Shown: in pieces, positions 43,036 through 51,131 of the stretch
Layout: each line of letters starts with the position of its first letter
How positions within the stretch are numbered: the stretch's first letter is position 1
Origin: Coprobacillus cateniformis
Lineage (GTDB): Bacteria; Bacillota_I; Bacilli_A; Erysipelotrichales; Coprobacillaceae
Assembly: GCF_009767585.1 (NCBI RefSeq)
Contig: NZ_WSNW01000001.1
Coordinates: forward strand, 3,060,041-3,124,040
DNA: 64,000 bases
Reading direction: 5' to 3'
Made by a program: the position numbers and the translations under genes
The notes under the pieces: model-generated
Database searches by the model: none
Told to the model about the DNA's origin: nothing
Seen by the model: the letters and a program-made list of their open reading frames with translations, nothing else

Positions 43036-44334
43036 ATGGAAAAAGTAAATGTCATAGGAGCTGGTTTGGCTGGAGTTGAAGCAGTGCATCAATTGATTAA
43101 ACAGGGTATTCCTGTACGTTTGTATGAAATGCGTCCAGTCAAAATGACTGACGCACATGAGAGTGAGTATTTTGCTGAACTTGTTTGCTCAAACTCATTA
43201 CGTGCTGATGGGTTAGGGAATGCTGTTGGTGTTTTAAAAGAAGAAATGCGGATGAATGAAAGCATCATTATGAAATTTGCAGAAGAACATAGAGTTCCTG
43301 CAGGAGGGTCTTTAGCAGTTGATCGTATTGGTTTTTCAAAGGCTGTTACAGAATACATATCAACACATCCACTGGTTGAAGTGATTCATGAAGAAGTTCA
43401 CAGTATTCCTTTGGGACCGACTATTATTGCATCGGGACCATTAACAAGTGAACCTTTATCAAGAAGTATTCAAGATTTATTGAATGAGGATTATTTTTAT
43501 TTTTATGATGCTGCTGCACCGATTGTGACAAAAGAAAGTATTAATTTTGAGATTGCCTATTATAAATCAAGATATGATAAGGGTGATGCTGAGTATATTA
43601 ATTGTCCAATGACAGAAGAACAATTTGATCTTTTTTATGATGCATTGATGAATGCGGAGGTTGTGAAACCAAAAGATTATGAAGAAAAGTTTTTTGAAGG
43701 TTGTATGCCTTTTGAAGAAATGGCAAGACGTGGAAAACAGACATTGCTTTTTGGTCCAATGAAGCCGGTCGGATTAGAAAAAGATGGTGGGAAAAGATCA
43801 CATGCTGTTGTACAGTTGAGACAAGACAATGCTGTTGGAACGCTTTATAATATAGTGGGGTTTCAAACCCACTTAAAATGGCCAGAGCAAGATCGAATTA
43901 TTCATATGATTCCAGGATTGGAAAATGCGAAAATTGTTCGTTATGGAGTTATGCATAGAAATTGTTTTATTTGTTCACCACGTTATTTAAAGCCGACCTA
44001 TCAATTTATTGAGCGAGAAGATTTATTTTTTGCTGGACAAATGACTGGCGTTGAAGGTTATGTGGAATCTGCCCAAAGCGGTATGGTAGCTGGTATGAAT
44101 ATGGTTCGCTACTTACATAATCAGGAGTTATTAGTGTTCCCAAGGGAAACGGTTATGGGCTCTCTTGCTTATTATATTACACATGGTGATGAAACGAATT
44201 TTCAGCCCATGAAAGCTAATTTTGGTATATTGCCTGATTTGGCAATACGTGTTAAGAAGAAAGAACGTAAAGATGCCTATGCAACACGTGCTATTAAGAA
44301 AATGAAGGAATTCTTAAAAGATGAATCAATTTGA
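43036..44334 (+). CDS. trmFO: Folate-dependent tRNA m5U54 methyltransferase TrmFO
   Basis: Uses methylene-tetrahydrofolate and FAD to make T54 in tRNA. N-terminal FAD site VNVIGAGLAGVEAVHQL, then VRLYEMRPVKMTDAHES, YFAELVCSNSLRAD and GPLTSEPLS. GQMTGVEGYVESAQSGMVAG near the end. 432 residues, full length. It starts after GAGGGCTAATG-type spacing and overlaps xerC by 14 bases, the standard neighbour. Confidence 0.96.
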   Translation: MEKVNVIGAGLAGVEAVHQLIKQGIPVRLYEMRPVKMTDAHESEYFAELVCSNSLRADGLGNAVGVLKEEMRMNESIIMKFAEEHRVPAGGSLAVDRIGFSKAVTEYISTHPLVEVIHEEVHSIPLGPTIIASGPLTSEPLSRSIQDLLNEDYFYFYDAAAPIVTKESINFEIAYYKSRYDKGDAEYINCPMTEEQFDLFYDALMNAEVVKPKDYEEKFFEGCMPFEEMARRGKQTLLFGPMKPVGLEKDGGKRSHAVVQLRQDNAVGTLYNIVGFQTHLKWPEQDRIIHMIPGLENAKIVRYGVMHRNCFICSPRYLKPTYQFIEREDLFFAGQMTGVEGYVESAQSGMVAGMNMVRYLHNQELLVFPRETVMGSLAYYITHGDETNFQPMKANFGILPDLAIRVKKKERKDAYATRAIKKMKEFLKDESI

Positions 44335-45226
44335 TAAATACGTTCAGGAATATCTGGATGTTCTTAAATACCAAAAGAATTATTCATCATTAACAATTGA
44401 TGGATATAAAAGAGAAATTGAACATTTTATTGTTTATCTCAATAAAGAAAATATTTGTGATTTTAAAGATGTTAGATATCCTTTCTTAAGAGGGTATCTG
44501 GCACAGCTGCATAGTGAAAACCTATCTCCAAAGACAATCAATCATAAGATGAGTAGTTTAAGAGGACTCTATCGTTATTTACAAACTCAGGGATATATCG
44601 ATGACAATCCATTTCTTTTAATTGATTCATTGAAACAACCACTCAGAAATCCTGATTTTTTATATATTGATGAGATGATGGATTTATTAGACAGTATAGA
44701 TACTCAGACTTTACTTGGTAGACGCAACAAGGCATTGCTGGAACTTATGTATGCATCTGGATTGCGTTGTTCTGAAGTTGTTGAATTAACATTGTCACAG
44801 ATTGATTTTGAAAGACAGCTGTTATTGATTCATGGAAAAGGGAACAAAGACCGTTATGTACCATTTCATGATTATGCTGCTGATTGGTTAAAAACTTATA
44901 TTGAAGAGGACCGTCCTGAATTGATGGCGGTGAAACATCTAGAACATCAATTTGTTTTTGTTAATAAGAATGGTGCGAAAATGACAAATCGAGGAATCGA
45001 GGATATTGTTAATCGTGTAACACAAAGGTATGATGCTACAAAAAAAGTTCATCCACATACATTCAGACATTCTTTTGCAACTCATCTGCTTGAACAAGGA
45101 GTGGATATTCGAGTTGTGCAGGAATTATTGGGACATTCTAATTTGTCAACAACCCAGATTTATACACATGTCACAAATCAGCATTTAAAAGAAGTTTATG
45201 ATCATGCTCATCCAAGGAATAAATAA
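44321..45226 (+). CDS. xerC: Tyrosine recombinase XerC
   Basis: Resolves chromosome dimers at dif with its XerD partner. SAM-like N-terminal domain (YLDVLKYQKNYSSLTIDGYKRE), catalytic Arg in ASGLRCSEVVEL, HPHTFRHSFATHLLEQGVDIRVVQ, GHSNLSTTQIYTHV with Tyr. 301 residues, full length. The trmFO-xerC order is typical of Firmicutes. This is a housekeeping gene, not a phage integrase. Confidence 0.93.
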   Translation: MNQFDKYVQEYLDVLKYQKNYSSLTIDGYKREIEHFIVYLNKENICDFKDVRYPFLRGYLAQLHSENLSPKTINHKMSSLRGLYRYLQTQGYIDDNPFLLIDSLKQPLRNPDFLYIDEMMDLLDSIDTQTLLGRRNKALLELMYASGLRCSEVVELTLSQIDFERQLLLIHGKGNKDRYVPFHDYAADWLKTYIEEDRPELMAVKHLEHQFVFVNKNGAKMTNRGIEDIVNRVTQRYDATKKVHPHTFRHSFATHLLEQGVDIRVVQELLGHSNLSTTQIYTHVTNQHLKEVYDHAHPRNK

Positions 45227-45347
45227 ATCCTGAATTTGCTTAGATTAAAGGTGTCTTCAGATGGTTACAAGAGTCAATATGTAAGAAGTGAACTAAAAGT
45301 TGAAATCTTGCATAAATGGCAAACAATACAAAATATTTAGAAAAATG

Positions 45348-45376
45348 TTGACGAATAGAACGGAAAATGCTAATAT
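45348..45376 (+). promoter_or_regulatory. Promoter of the rplU operon
   Basis: TTGACG (45348-45353), 17-bp spacer, TAATAT (45371-45376), about 100 bases before rplU and just upstream of the candidate L21 leader. Confidence 0.7.
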
Positions 45377-45384
45377 ACTAATGT

Positions 45385-45470
45385 TGTAGACCTCTAGCTA
45401 CAACCGCACATAAAAGGTGTTAAAGCAAAGCTGCCTTGGTTGGCGAGTCTGAGATCATTTATAAAGAAGG
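45385..45470 (+). ncRNA. Candidate L21 (rplU) mRNA leader
   Basis: TTGTAG (45384-) and CTACAAC form an inverted repeat around ACCTCTAG, followed by CCGCACATAAAAGGTG and a G/C-richer GCTGCCTTGGTTGGCGAG segment before the ribosome binding site. Bacilli carry an autoregulatory L21 leader in this position. Assignment is by position and form. Confidence 0.55.
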
Positions 45471-45479
45471 AGGTACATC

Positions 45480-45836
45480 ATGTACGCAATTATTGAAACT
45501 GGTGGAAAACAATTAAAAGTTGAAGTTGGAGATACTATTTTTGTAGAAAAATTAGATGTTGCTGAAGGAGAACAAGTTGTATTAGATAAAGTTTTATTCA
45601 TTGGTGATAAGACTGCTAAAATCGGTAATCCTTATATTAAAGGTGCGACTGTTACAGCTAAAGTTGAAAAACAAGGTAAAGAAAAGAAAGTTGTTATTTT
45701 CAAATATAATCCTAAAAAACATTATCATAAGAAACAAGGGCATAGACAACCTTATACAAAATTAGTTATTGAAGATATTAAAAAAACTGCTAGAAAAGCT
45801 GCTGCTAAGAAAACTGAAGAAGCTACTGCAGAGTAA
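45480..45836 (+). CDS. rplU: 50S ribosomal protein L21
   Basis: YAIIETGGKQLKVEVGDTIFVEKL and YNPKKHYHKKQGHRQPYT are typical of L21. 118 residues, including a Lys/Ala-rich tail. Starts after AGGAGG; its stop overlaps the start of prp (TAATG). Confidence 0.97.
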   Translation: MYAIIETGGKQLKVEVGDTIFVEKLDVAEGEQVVLDKVLFIGDKTAKIGNPYIKGATVTAKVEKQGKEKKVVIFKYNPKKHYHKKQGHRQPYTKLVIEDIKKTARKAAAKKTEEATAE

Positions 45837-46159
45837 TGATACAGGTCGTTATCAAAGAAAAAAATCAACAAATCTTAGATATTGAGGTTTCTGGTCATGC
45901 CAATAGTGCAGAACATGGAAAAGATTTGGTTTGTGCAGGAGTAAGTACGGCTTGTGTTGGAATTGCAAATGCATTAGTTAAGAATCATTTCCTTAAAGAT
46001 CAATTAGGAAATCTTGATATTCAAAAAGGTTATGTTCATATTGAGGTTCTGAAAAGTCAAAAAGATATACAAGTGGTACTAGAGACATTTGTGACAATCC
46101 TTGAGACAATAGAGGAATCTTATGCAAAATACATGAAAATCACGAAGATGGAGGTATAA
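45836..46159 (+). CDS. prp: Ribosomal-processing cysteine protease Prp
   Basis: Cleaves the N-terminal extension of L27. The catalytic pair is visible: His21 in SGHANSAEHG and Cys33 in DLVCAGVSTACVG, as in S. aureus Prp (YsxB). 107 residues. It sits between rplU and rpmA as usual. Its target, the extension ending in QLF before ASKKG, is present in the next gene. Confidence 0.95.
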   Translation: MIQVVIKEKNQQILDIEVSGHANSAEHGKDLVCAGVSTACVGIANALVKNHFLKDQLGNLDIQKGYVHIEVLKSQKDIQVVLETFVTILETIEESYAKYMKITKMEV

Positions 46160-46162
46160 ACC

Positions 46163-46447
46163 ATGATGTTCAAATTAGATTTACAGTTATTCGCTTCTAA
46201 AAAAGGTGTTGGGTCAACTAAGAATGGTCGTGACTCTCACTCAAAAAGATTAGGGGCTAAATTATCTGATGGACAATTCTGTACAGCAGGTTCAATCATT
46301 TACAGACAAAGAGGAACGAAAATTCATCCAGGTGTAAATGTTGGTAAAGGTGGAGATGACACATTATTTGCTAAAGTAGATGGTGTTGTTAAATTCGAAA
46401 GAGACGGAAGAACAAGAACTAAAGTTTCAGTTTATCCAGCTGCTTAA
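46163..46447 (+). CDS. rpmA: 50S ribosomal protein L27 with cleavable N-terminal extension
   Basis: ASKKGVGSTKNGRDSHSKRLG is the mature L27 start. It is preceded by MMFKLDLQLF, the Firmicutes prepeptide removed by Prp. Mature L27 reaches into the peptidyl transferase centre, so cleavage matters. 94 codons including the extension; starts after GGAGG. Terminator follows. Confidence 0.97.
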   Translation: MMFKLDLQLFASKKGVGSTKNGRDSHSKRLGAKLSDGQFCTAGSIIYRQRGTKIHPGVNVGKGGDDTLFAKVDGVVKFERDGRTRTKVSVYPAA

Positions 46448-46450
46448 TGG

Positions 46451-46479
46451 GGAACCCCTTGTAATGGGGTTCTTTTTTT
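46451..46479 (+). terminator. Intrinsic terminator after rpmA
   Basis: GAACCCC (46452-46458)/GGGGTTC (46466-46472) with a 7-nt loop and a T7 tail. Confidence 0.9.
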
Positions 46480-46505
46480 GAATAAATATGAGAGAAGGTG
46501 AAGAA

Positions 46506-47792
46506 ATGAAATTTATTGATAAAGTTAAGATTTATGTCGAAGCTGGTAAAGGTGGAGATGGAGTTGTTGCATTTAGACGTGAAGCTCATGTTCCGAAAGG
46601 TGGTCCATCTGGTGGAGATGGTGGAAAAGGTGGAAGTATCATTTTTGAAGCAACAACATCCTTGTCAACATTGTTAGATTTTCGTTATCATCGTGAGTAT
46701 AAAGCACGTAATGGTGGAAATGGTATGGCGAAAAAGATGCATGGTGCTGATGCTAGTGATATGATTTTGAAAGTCCCAGTTGGAACTGTTATTTACGATG
46801 AAGATACTGGAAAAATATTGGCTGATTTAACTGAAGACAAACAGCGTGCTGTTATTGCTAAAGGTGGACGTGGTGGACGTGGGAATACCCGTTTTGCGAC
46901 AAGCCGCAATCCTGCCCCAACAATTTGTGAACGTGGGGAACCAGGAATTAAATATAATTTGACTTGTGAGTTAAAGTTATTGGCTGATGTTGGCTTGGTA
47001 GGATTTCCTTCAGTTGGGAAATCAACTTTCCTATCAGTTGTTACACGTGCTAAACCTGAAATTGCTGATTATCATTTTACAACAATTGTTCCTAATTTAG
47101 GTGTTGTTCAAGCAAAAGATGGAAGATCATTTGTTATGGCTGATTTACCTGGTTTAATTGAAGGGGCTAGCCAAGGTAAAGGTTTAGGTCATCAGTTTTT
47201 AAGACATATTGAAAGATGCCGAGTTATTGTTCATATTATTGATATGGGTGGAACTGAAGGACGTGATCCCTACGAAGATTATCTGGCAATTAATAAAGAG
47301 TTAGGTGATTATAAATATCGTTTGTTGGAAAGACCTCAAGTGATTATTGCTAATAAGATGGATGAGGTTGGTGCTGAAGAGAATTTGAAAATCTTTAAAG
47401 AAAAATTAGGAGATGATATTCCAGTTTTTCCAGTTATTGCTTTGATTCAAGAAGGCGTAGATATGCCACTTTATGCTATTGCAGATTTATTAGATAAAAC
47501 GCCATCATTTGCTACAGAAGAAGAGGAAGTTGAAAATAGTGTTCTGTATAAATATGAGAGTGATGATGAAATTGGTTTCGAAATTTTCAATGAAGGAAAT
47601 GGTGTTTGGGAAGTTTCTGGTGAAAAAGTCGAAAGAATTGTTCAAATGGCTGCATTAAATAGCGATGATGGGATCAAACGTTTTGCTCAGAAAATGCGTA
47701 ATATTGGTTTGGATGATGCTTTGCGTGTTGCTGGTGTTCAACAAGGTGATACCATTCGAATTCTTGATTTTGAATTTGATTTTTACGAATAA
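46506..47792 (+). CDS. obgE: Ribosome-assembly/stress GTPase ObgE
   Basis: Obg domain with Gly-rich loops (FIDKVKIYVEAGKGGDGVV, GGPSGGDGGKGGS), then the G domain (GFPSVGKSTFLS, ADLPGLIEGAS, NKMDE) and the OCT domain (about 350-428, DEIGFEIFNEGNGVWEVSG). ATG 46506 follows AGAAGGTGAAG; the in-frame ATG at 46488 would overlap that site. 428 residues. A housekeeping 50S assembly factor. Confidence 0.96.
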   Translation: MKFIDKVKIYVEAGKGGDGVVAFRREAHVPKGGPSGGDGGKGGSIIFEATTSLSTLLDFRYHREYKARNGGNGMAKKMHGADASDMILKVPVGTVIYDEDTGKILADLTEDKQRAVIAKGGRGGRGNTRFATSRNPAPTICERGEPGIKYNLTCELKLLADVGLVGFPSVGKSTFLSVVTRAKPEIADYHFTTIVPNLGVVQAKDGRSFVMADLPGLIEGASQGKGLGHQFLRHIERCRVIVHIIDMGGTEGRDPYEDYLAINKELGDYKYRLLERPQVIIANKMDEVGAEENLKIFKEKLGDDIPVFPVIALIQEGVDMPLYAIADLLDKTPSFATEEEEVENSVLYKYESDDEIGFEIFNEGNGVWEVSGEKVERIVQMAALNSDDGIKRFAQKMRNIGLDDALRVAGVQQGDTIRILDFEFDFYE

Positions 47793-47810
47793 TAAGAGGG
47801 TGAAGCTATT

Positions 47811-48497
47811 ATGTTAGGAACACTTATTAATACAATGACTGTTATAGGAGGCAGTTTCATTAGGTTAGTTGTGAATAAAGGTATTCCAGAGCGAATTTCA
47901 CAACAAATGATGAGGGCGTTGGGTTTGTGTACTCTTTTTATTGGTGTACAAGGCGCTTTCAAGGGTGAAAATACATTGATTATGATTATATCAATGGTTA
48001 TTGGTGTTGTGATAGGGGAAAGCATTGATATTGATAGACGTATTACAGAATTTGTAAATCGTTTAGAAAAGAAATATATGAAGAAAAAAGAAGGACAAAA
48101 ACATTCAATAGCTGAGGGATTAATTACATCGAGTTTATTGTTTTGTGTAGGTTCAATGACAATTGTAGGTTGTTTAAATGCTGGATTAATGAATGATAAT
48201 ACAATGTTATATACAAAATCAACGTTAGATTTTTGTTCATCAATGATTTTTGCTTCAACACTTGGGATTGGTGTTATGTTATCAGCTGCAGTTGTTCTTG
48301 TTTATCAAGGAGGATTAACTTTGTTAGCTTCACTTGCCGCACCACTTTTGACAACAAGTGTTATTAACGAAATGACTTGTGTTGGGTCATTGGTTATTAT
48401 TGCAACAGGCTTGAATTTATTAGGGATTACAAAAATAAAATTGATGAATTATATTCCAGCAATGTTTTTACCTATTTTATTATGTTTGTTTATATAA
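47811..48497 (+). CDS. DUF554 family membrane protein
   Basis: A polytopic membrane protein of about seven hydrophobic segments with the DUF554 pattern (GTLINTMTVIGGSFIRLV..., DIDRRITEFVNRLEKK, EGLITSSLLFCVGSMTIVG). Starts after GAGGGTGAAG, 18 bases after obgE. Function unknown; related to YqgA/YdfK. 228 residues. Confidence 0.88.
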   Translation: MLGTLINTMTVIGGSFIRLVVNKGIPERISQQMMRALGLCTLFIGVQGAFKGENTLIMIISMVIGVVIGESIDIDRRITEFVNRLEKKYMKKKEGQKHSIAEGLITSSLLFCVGSMTIVGCLNAGLMNDNTMLYTKSTLDFCSSMIFASTLGIGVMLSAAVVLVYQGGLTLLASLAAPLLTTSVINEMTCVGSLVIIATGLNLLGITKIKLMNYIPAMFLPILLCLFI

Positions 48498-48526
48498 AAA
48501 ATGAGAAAATGTTTCTCATTTTTTTG
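48498..48526 (+). terminator. Intrinsic terminator after the DUF554 gene
   Basis: ATGAGAAA-ATG-TTTCTCAT followed by a T7 run, preceded by an A-run. Confidence 0.9.
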
Positions 48527-48551
48527 TATCCGCTAATTTCTGTGTTATAAT
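48524..48551 (+). promoter_or_regulatory. Promoter of ruvAB
   Basis: TTGTAT (48524-48529), 16 bp, TGT-TATAAT (extended -10, 48546-48551), ~31 bases before ruvA. Confidence 0.65.
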
Positions 48552-48582
48552 AGATGCAAATGTTAAGAAATAGGAGTCTTGT

Positions 48583-49149
48583 ATGTATAGTTATATTAAA
48601 GGTATTATTGTTGATATGGCAAGAGATCATATCGTTGTTGATAATCAAGGAATTGGTTATTTAATATATGTTTCTAATCCATATCAATTTACAAAAGGTA
48701 AAGAAACATTGGTGTATGTATATCAGCAAGTGAAAGAAGATGGTATTTTACTATTTGGCTTTTTGTCTAAAGAAGAGAAGGATTTATTCTTGAAATTAAT
48801 TATGGTTAAAGGTATCGGGTGTAAAACGGCTATTGGTATTTTGGCCACTGGAGATGTGAATGCAATTATCCAGGCGATTGAATCTAAGAATATTGTTTAT
48901 CTCAAGAAAATTCCTGGCATAGGACCGAAAGCAGCACAACAGATTATTTTAGATTTACAAGGAAAGTTTAATGGTGTTATTAGTGAAATGATATTGACAT
49001 CTGTAGAGTTTGATGAAGCTATTGAAGTTTTGATAGCATTAGGATATAAGCGTCAAGAAGTTGATAAAGTTATGAATACTTTGTCACAAGAACACTTAGA
49101 TACAAATGGTTATGTTAAGAAAGCTTTAAATTTGCTTGTTAAAGGATAG
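48583..49149 (+). CDS. ruvA: Holliday junction DNA helicase subunit RuvA
   Basis: Binds four-way junctions and loads RuvB. OB fold (YSYIKGIIVDMARDHIVVDNQGIGYLIYV), two HhH motifs (FLKLIMVKGIGCKTAIGIL, IVYLKKIPGIGPKAAQQIILDL) and the C-terminal RuvB-binding domain (FDEAIEVLIALGYKRQEV). 188 residues, full length. Starts with a weak site (AGGAGTCTTGT). Confidence 0.96.
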   Translation: MYSYIKGIIVDMARDHIVVDNQGIGYLIYVSNPYQFTKGKETLVYVYQQVKEDGILLFGFLSKEEKDLFLKLIMVKGIGCKTAIGILATGDVNAIIQAIESKNIVYLKKIPGIGPKAAQQIILDLQGKFNGVISEMILTSVEFDEAIEVLIALGYKRQEVDKVMNTLSQEHLDTNGYVKKALNLLVKG

Positions 49150-49161
49150 GGGGGGATAATT

Positions 49162-50166
49162 ATGGATTATGAACGTGATGTCTTAGATGTGAAATCACAT
49201 AATGAAGATGAAGAAAATCAACTTCGTCCTCAGTCGTTTGATGAATATGTTGGACAAAGTCATTTGAAGAGCAATCTGAAAGTTTTTGTTGGTGCTGCAA
49301 AACTAAGAGATGAAACTCTAGACCATGTTTTGTTATATGGACCACCTGGACTTGGAAAGACAACAATGTCAATGATTATCGCAAATGAGATGGGTACTCA
49401 TTTAAAAACAACAACAGGGCCAAGTATAGAGAAAACTGGTGATTTGGTAGCTATATTGACTTCATTAGAGCCAGGTGATGTTTTGTTTATAGATGAAATT
49501 CATCGTTTGAACAAGGTTGTTGAAGAAATATTATATCCAGCAATGGAAGATTTTTGTGTGGATGTTGTTATTGGTAAAGAAGCTTCAACAAGGTCTATAC
49601 GTATTGATTTACCACCTTTTACACTTGTTGGGGCTACGACAAGAGCAGGAGATTTATCTGCGCCATTAAGGGACCGATTTGGGATTGTTTCAAAATTGGA
49701 GTATTATAATGAAGATGAATTAACTCAGATTATTAATCGTACAAGTCGTGTTTATCATATGGATATGGATTTAGAAGCTCAAAGTGAACTGGCAAAACGT
49801 TCAAGAGGAACTCCAAGAATTGCAAATCGTTTATTTAGACGAGTACGTGATTTTGCACAGTACAATGGTGATGATATCATCACTAAAGCCCGAACAGTGG
49901 AAGCGTTGCAAAGATTAAAAGTTGATGAATTAGGGCTGGATGATGTTGACCATAAATATATTTTAGGAATTATTCATCGTTTTAGAGGAGGACCAGTTGG
50001 ATTGGAATCTGTGGCTGCAAGTATTGGTGAGGAACCTATGACACTTGAGGATGTCTATGAACCATATTTATTACAAACTGGTCTCATTAAAAGAACACCA
50101 AGAGGAAGAGTTGTTACAGAATTAGCTTATCAGCATTTTCATATTTCAAGAGATTCAGAGACTTAG
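49162..50166 (+). CDS. ruvB: Holliday junction DNA helicase subunit RuvB
   Basis: AAA+ motor: RPQSFDEYVGQSHLKSNLKVF, HVLLYGPPGLGKTTMSMIIANEM, FIDEIHRLNKVVEEILYPAMED, VGATTRAGDLSAPLRDRFG. C-terminal winged helix ends in LIKRTPRGRVVTELAY. 334 residues. Starts after GGGGGG, 12 bases after ruvA. Confidence 0.98.
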   Translation: MDYERDVLDVKSHNEDEENQLRPQSFDEYVGQSHLKSNLKVFVGAAKLRDETLDHVLLYGPPGLGKTTMSMIIANEMGTHLKTTTGPSIEKTGDLVAILTSLEPGDVLFIDEIHRLNKVVEEILYPAMEDFCVDVVIGKEASTRSIRIDLPPFTLVGATTRAGDLSAPLRDRFGIVSKLEYYNEDELTQIINRTSRVYHMDMDLEAQSELAKRSRGTPRIANRLFRRVRDFAQYNGDDIITKARTVEALQRLKVDELGLDDVDHKYILGIIHRFRGGPVGLESVAASIGEEPMTLEDVYEPYLLQTGLIKRTPRGRVVTELAYQHFHISRDSET

Positions 50167-50178
50167 GTCTCTTTTTTT
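50157..50178 (+). terminator. Intrinsic terminator after ruvB
   Basis: AGAGAC-TTAG-GTCTCT with T7; it overlaps the end of ruvB. Confidence 0.8.
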
Positions 50179-50356
50179 ATACAAGAAATTTATTGTTGAT
50201 ATAACTATGAAGGATAATCTTAGGATATTATTTGATAATGAGAAAAGTCGTGAAGGAAAACAGGAAAGTGATGTGACAGGGGGGGCGATAGACATATATA
50301 AGAGTATTTAATGAAGAAGGAGTATTTCTTATATAAAGAATTTAGCAAGATAGATT

Positions 50357-50566
50357 ATGGATGAAAACAGAACTCAACAGAGGAAAAAGACAAGGCAGAA
50401 AAGAAGAGGAGAAATGTTGAAGATTGTTCAGAAATTGATAAAAATGAAATATAGTGTTAATCCTATTCATAGGATATTACATTGTACATATACTCAACTT
50501 GAATTAGCGATTTATCTTGTTATGAATGATTTAAATTATGAAGAGTTCAAAACAAGGGTCATATAG
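50357..50566 (+). CDS. Small hypothetical protein (69 aa)
   Basis: Basic N-terminus (MDENRTQQRKKTRQKRRGEM) and a helical C-terminus (LKIVQKLIKMKYSVNPIHRILHC...). No ribosome binding site of note. It lies between ruvB and comEA in otherwise unassigned DNA. An internal start at the ATG of EMLKIV is possible. Family unknown; may be a small DNA-binding protein by charge. Confidence 0.4.
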   Translation: MDENRTQQRKKTRQKRRGEMLKIVQKLIKMKYSVNPIHRILHCTYTQLELAIYLVMNDLNYEEFKTRVI

Positions 50567-50657
50567 TTGGTGGAATAATCTAGAGAATAACATTGTAGAA
50601 TAATCAATGTCATTCTTTTTTTACATACTGATGTATGACATTTTAAAGGAGGATAGG

Positions 50658-51131
50658 ATGAAGAAGAAATATCAAATATGTGGTTTTATTATTTTGTTTT
50701 TATGTTCAGTTGCTTATGATTTTCAAAAGCCGGAAAAGATTATAGAAACTCAAGAAAGTCATTCCTATGTTATTTTGGAAGGAGAATTTTTAAAAGAAGG
50801 AAAATATGAATATGATGGTGAAAAAACGATTCGAGATATTGTTGATGAGGTAGGTGTGACACAACAAGCTAATTTATCAGCTTTGTCATTAAATTTATCA
50901 GTTGTAGATGAATCACGACTCTATTTGCCAAGTATCCAAAAAGAATCTATCTCACTTAATCATGCGACACAAGAACAATTGATGACACTAAGTGGAATTG
51001 GTGAAAAAACTGCACAGAAAATTATTGATTATCGAAAGGAACAACCTTTTTATACAATTGAAGATATTATGAAAGTTAAAGGAATTGGTGAGAAAACTTA
51101 TTTGAGATTGAGAGATCTATTATGCTTATAA
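50658..51131 (+). CDS. comEA: Competence protein ComEA
   Basis: DNA receptor for transformation. N-terminal membrane segment, an SLBB-like domain (YVILEGEFLKEGKYEYDGEKTI) and C-terminal HhH pair (HATQEQLMTLSGIGEKTAQKI, FYTIEDIMKVKGIGEKTYLRL). I choose ATG 50658 after AAAGGAGG, giving 157 residues. Its end overlaps comEC by 10 bases. Confidence 0.93.
   Translation: MKKKYQICGFIILFLCSVAYDFQKPEKIIETQESHSYVILEGEFLKEGKYEYDGEKTIRDIVDEVGVTQQANLSALSLNLSVVDESRLYLPSIQKESISLNHATQEQLMTLSGIGEKTAQKIIDYRKEQPFYTIEDIMKVKGIGEKTYLRLRDLLCL

Noticed and set aside
44321..45226. XerC-like recombinase as a sign of another mobile element
   Set aside because: Overlap with trmFO and full XerC motifs show the normal housekeeping gene; no element ends are nearby.
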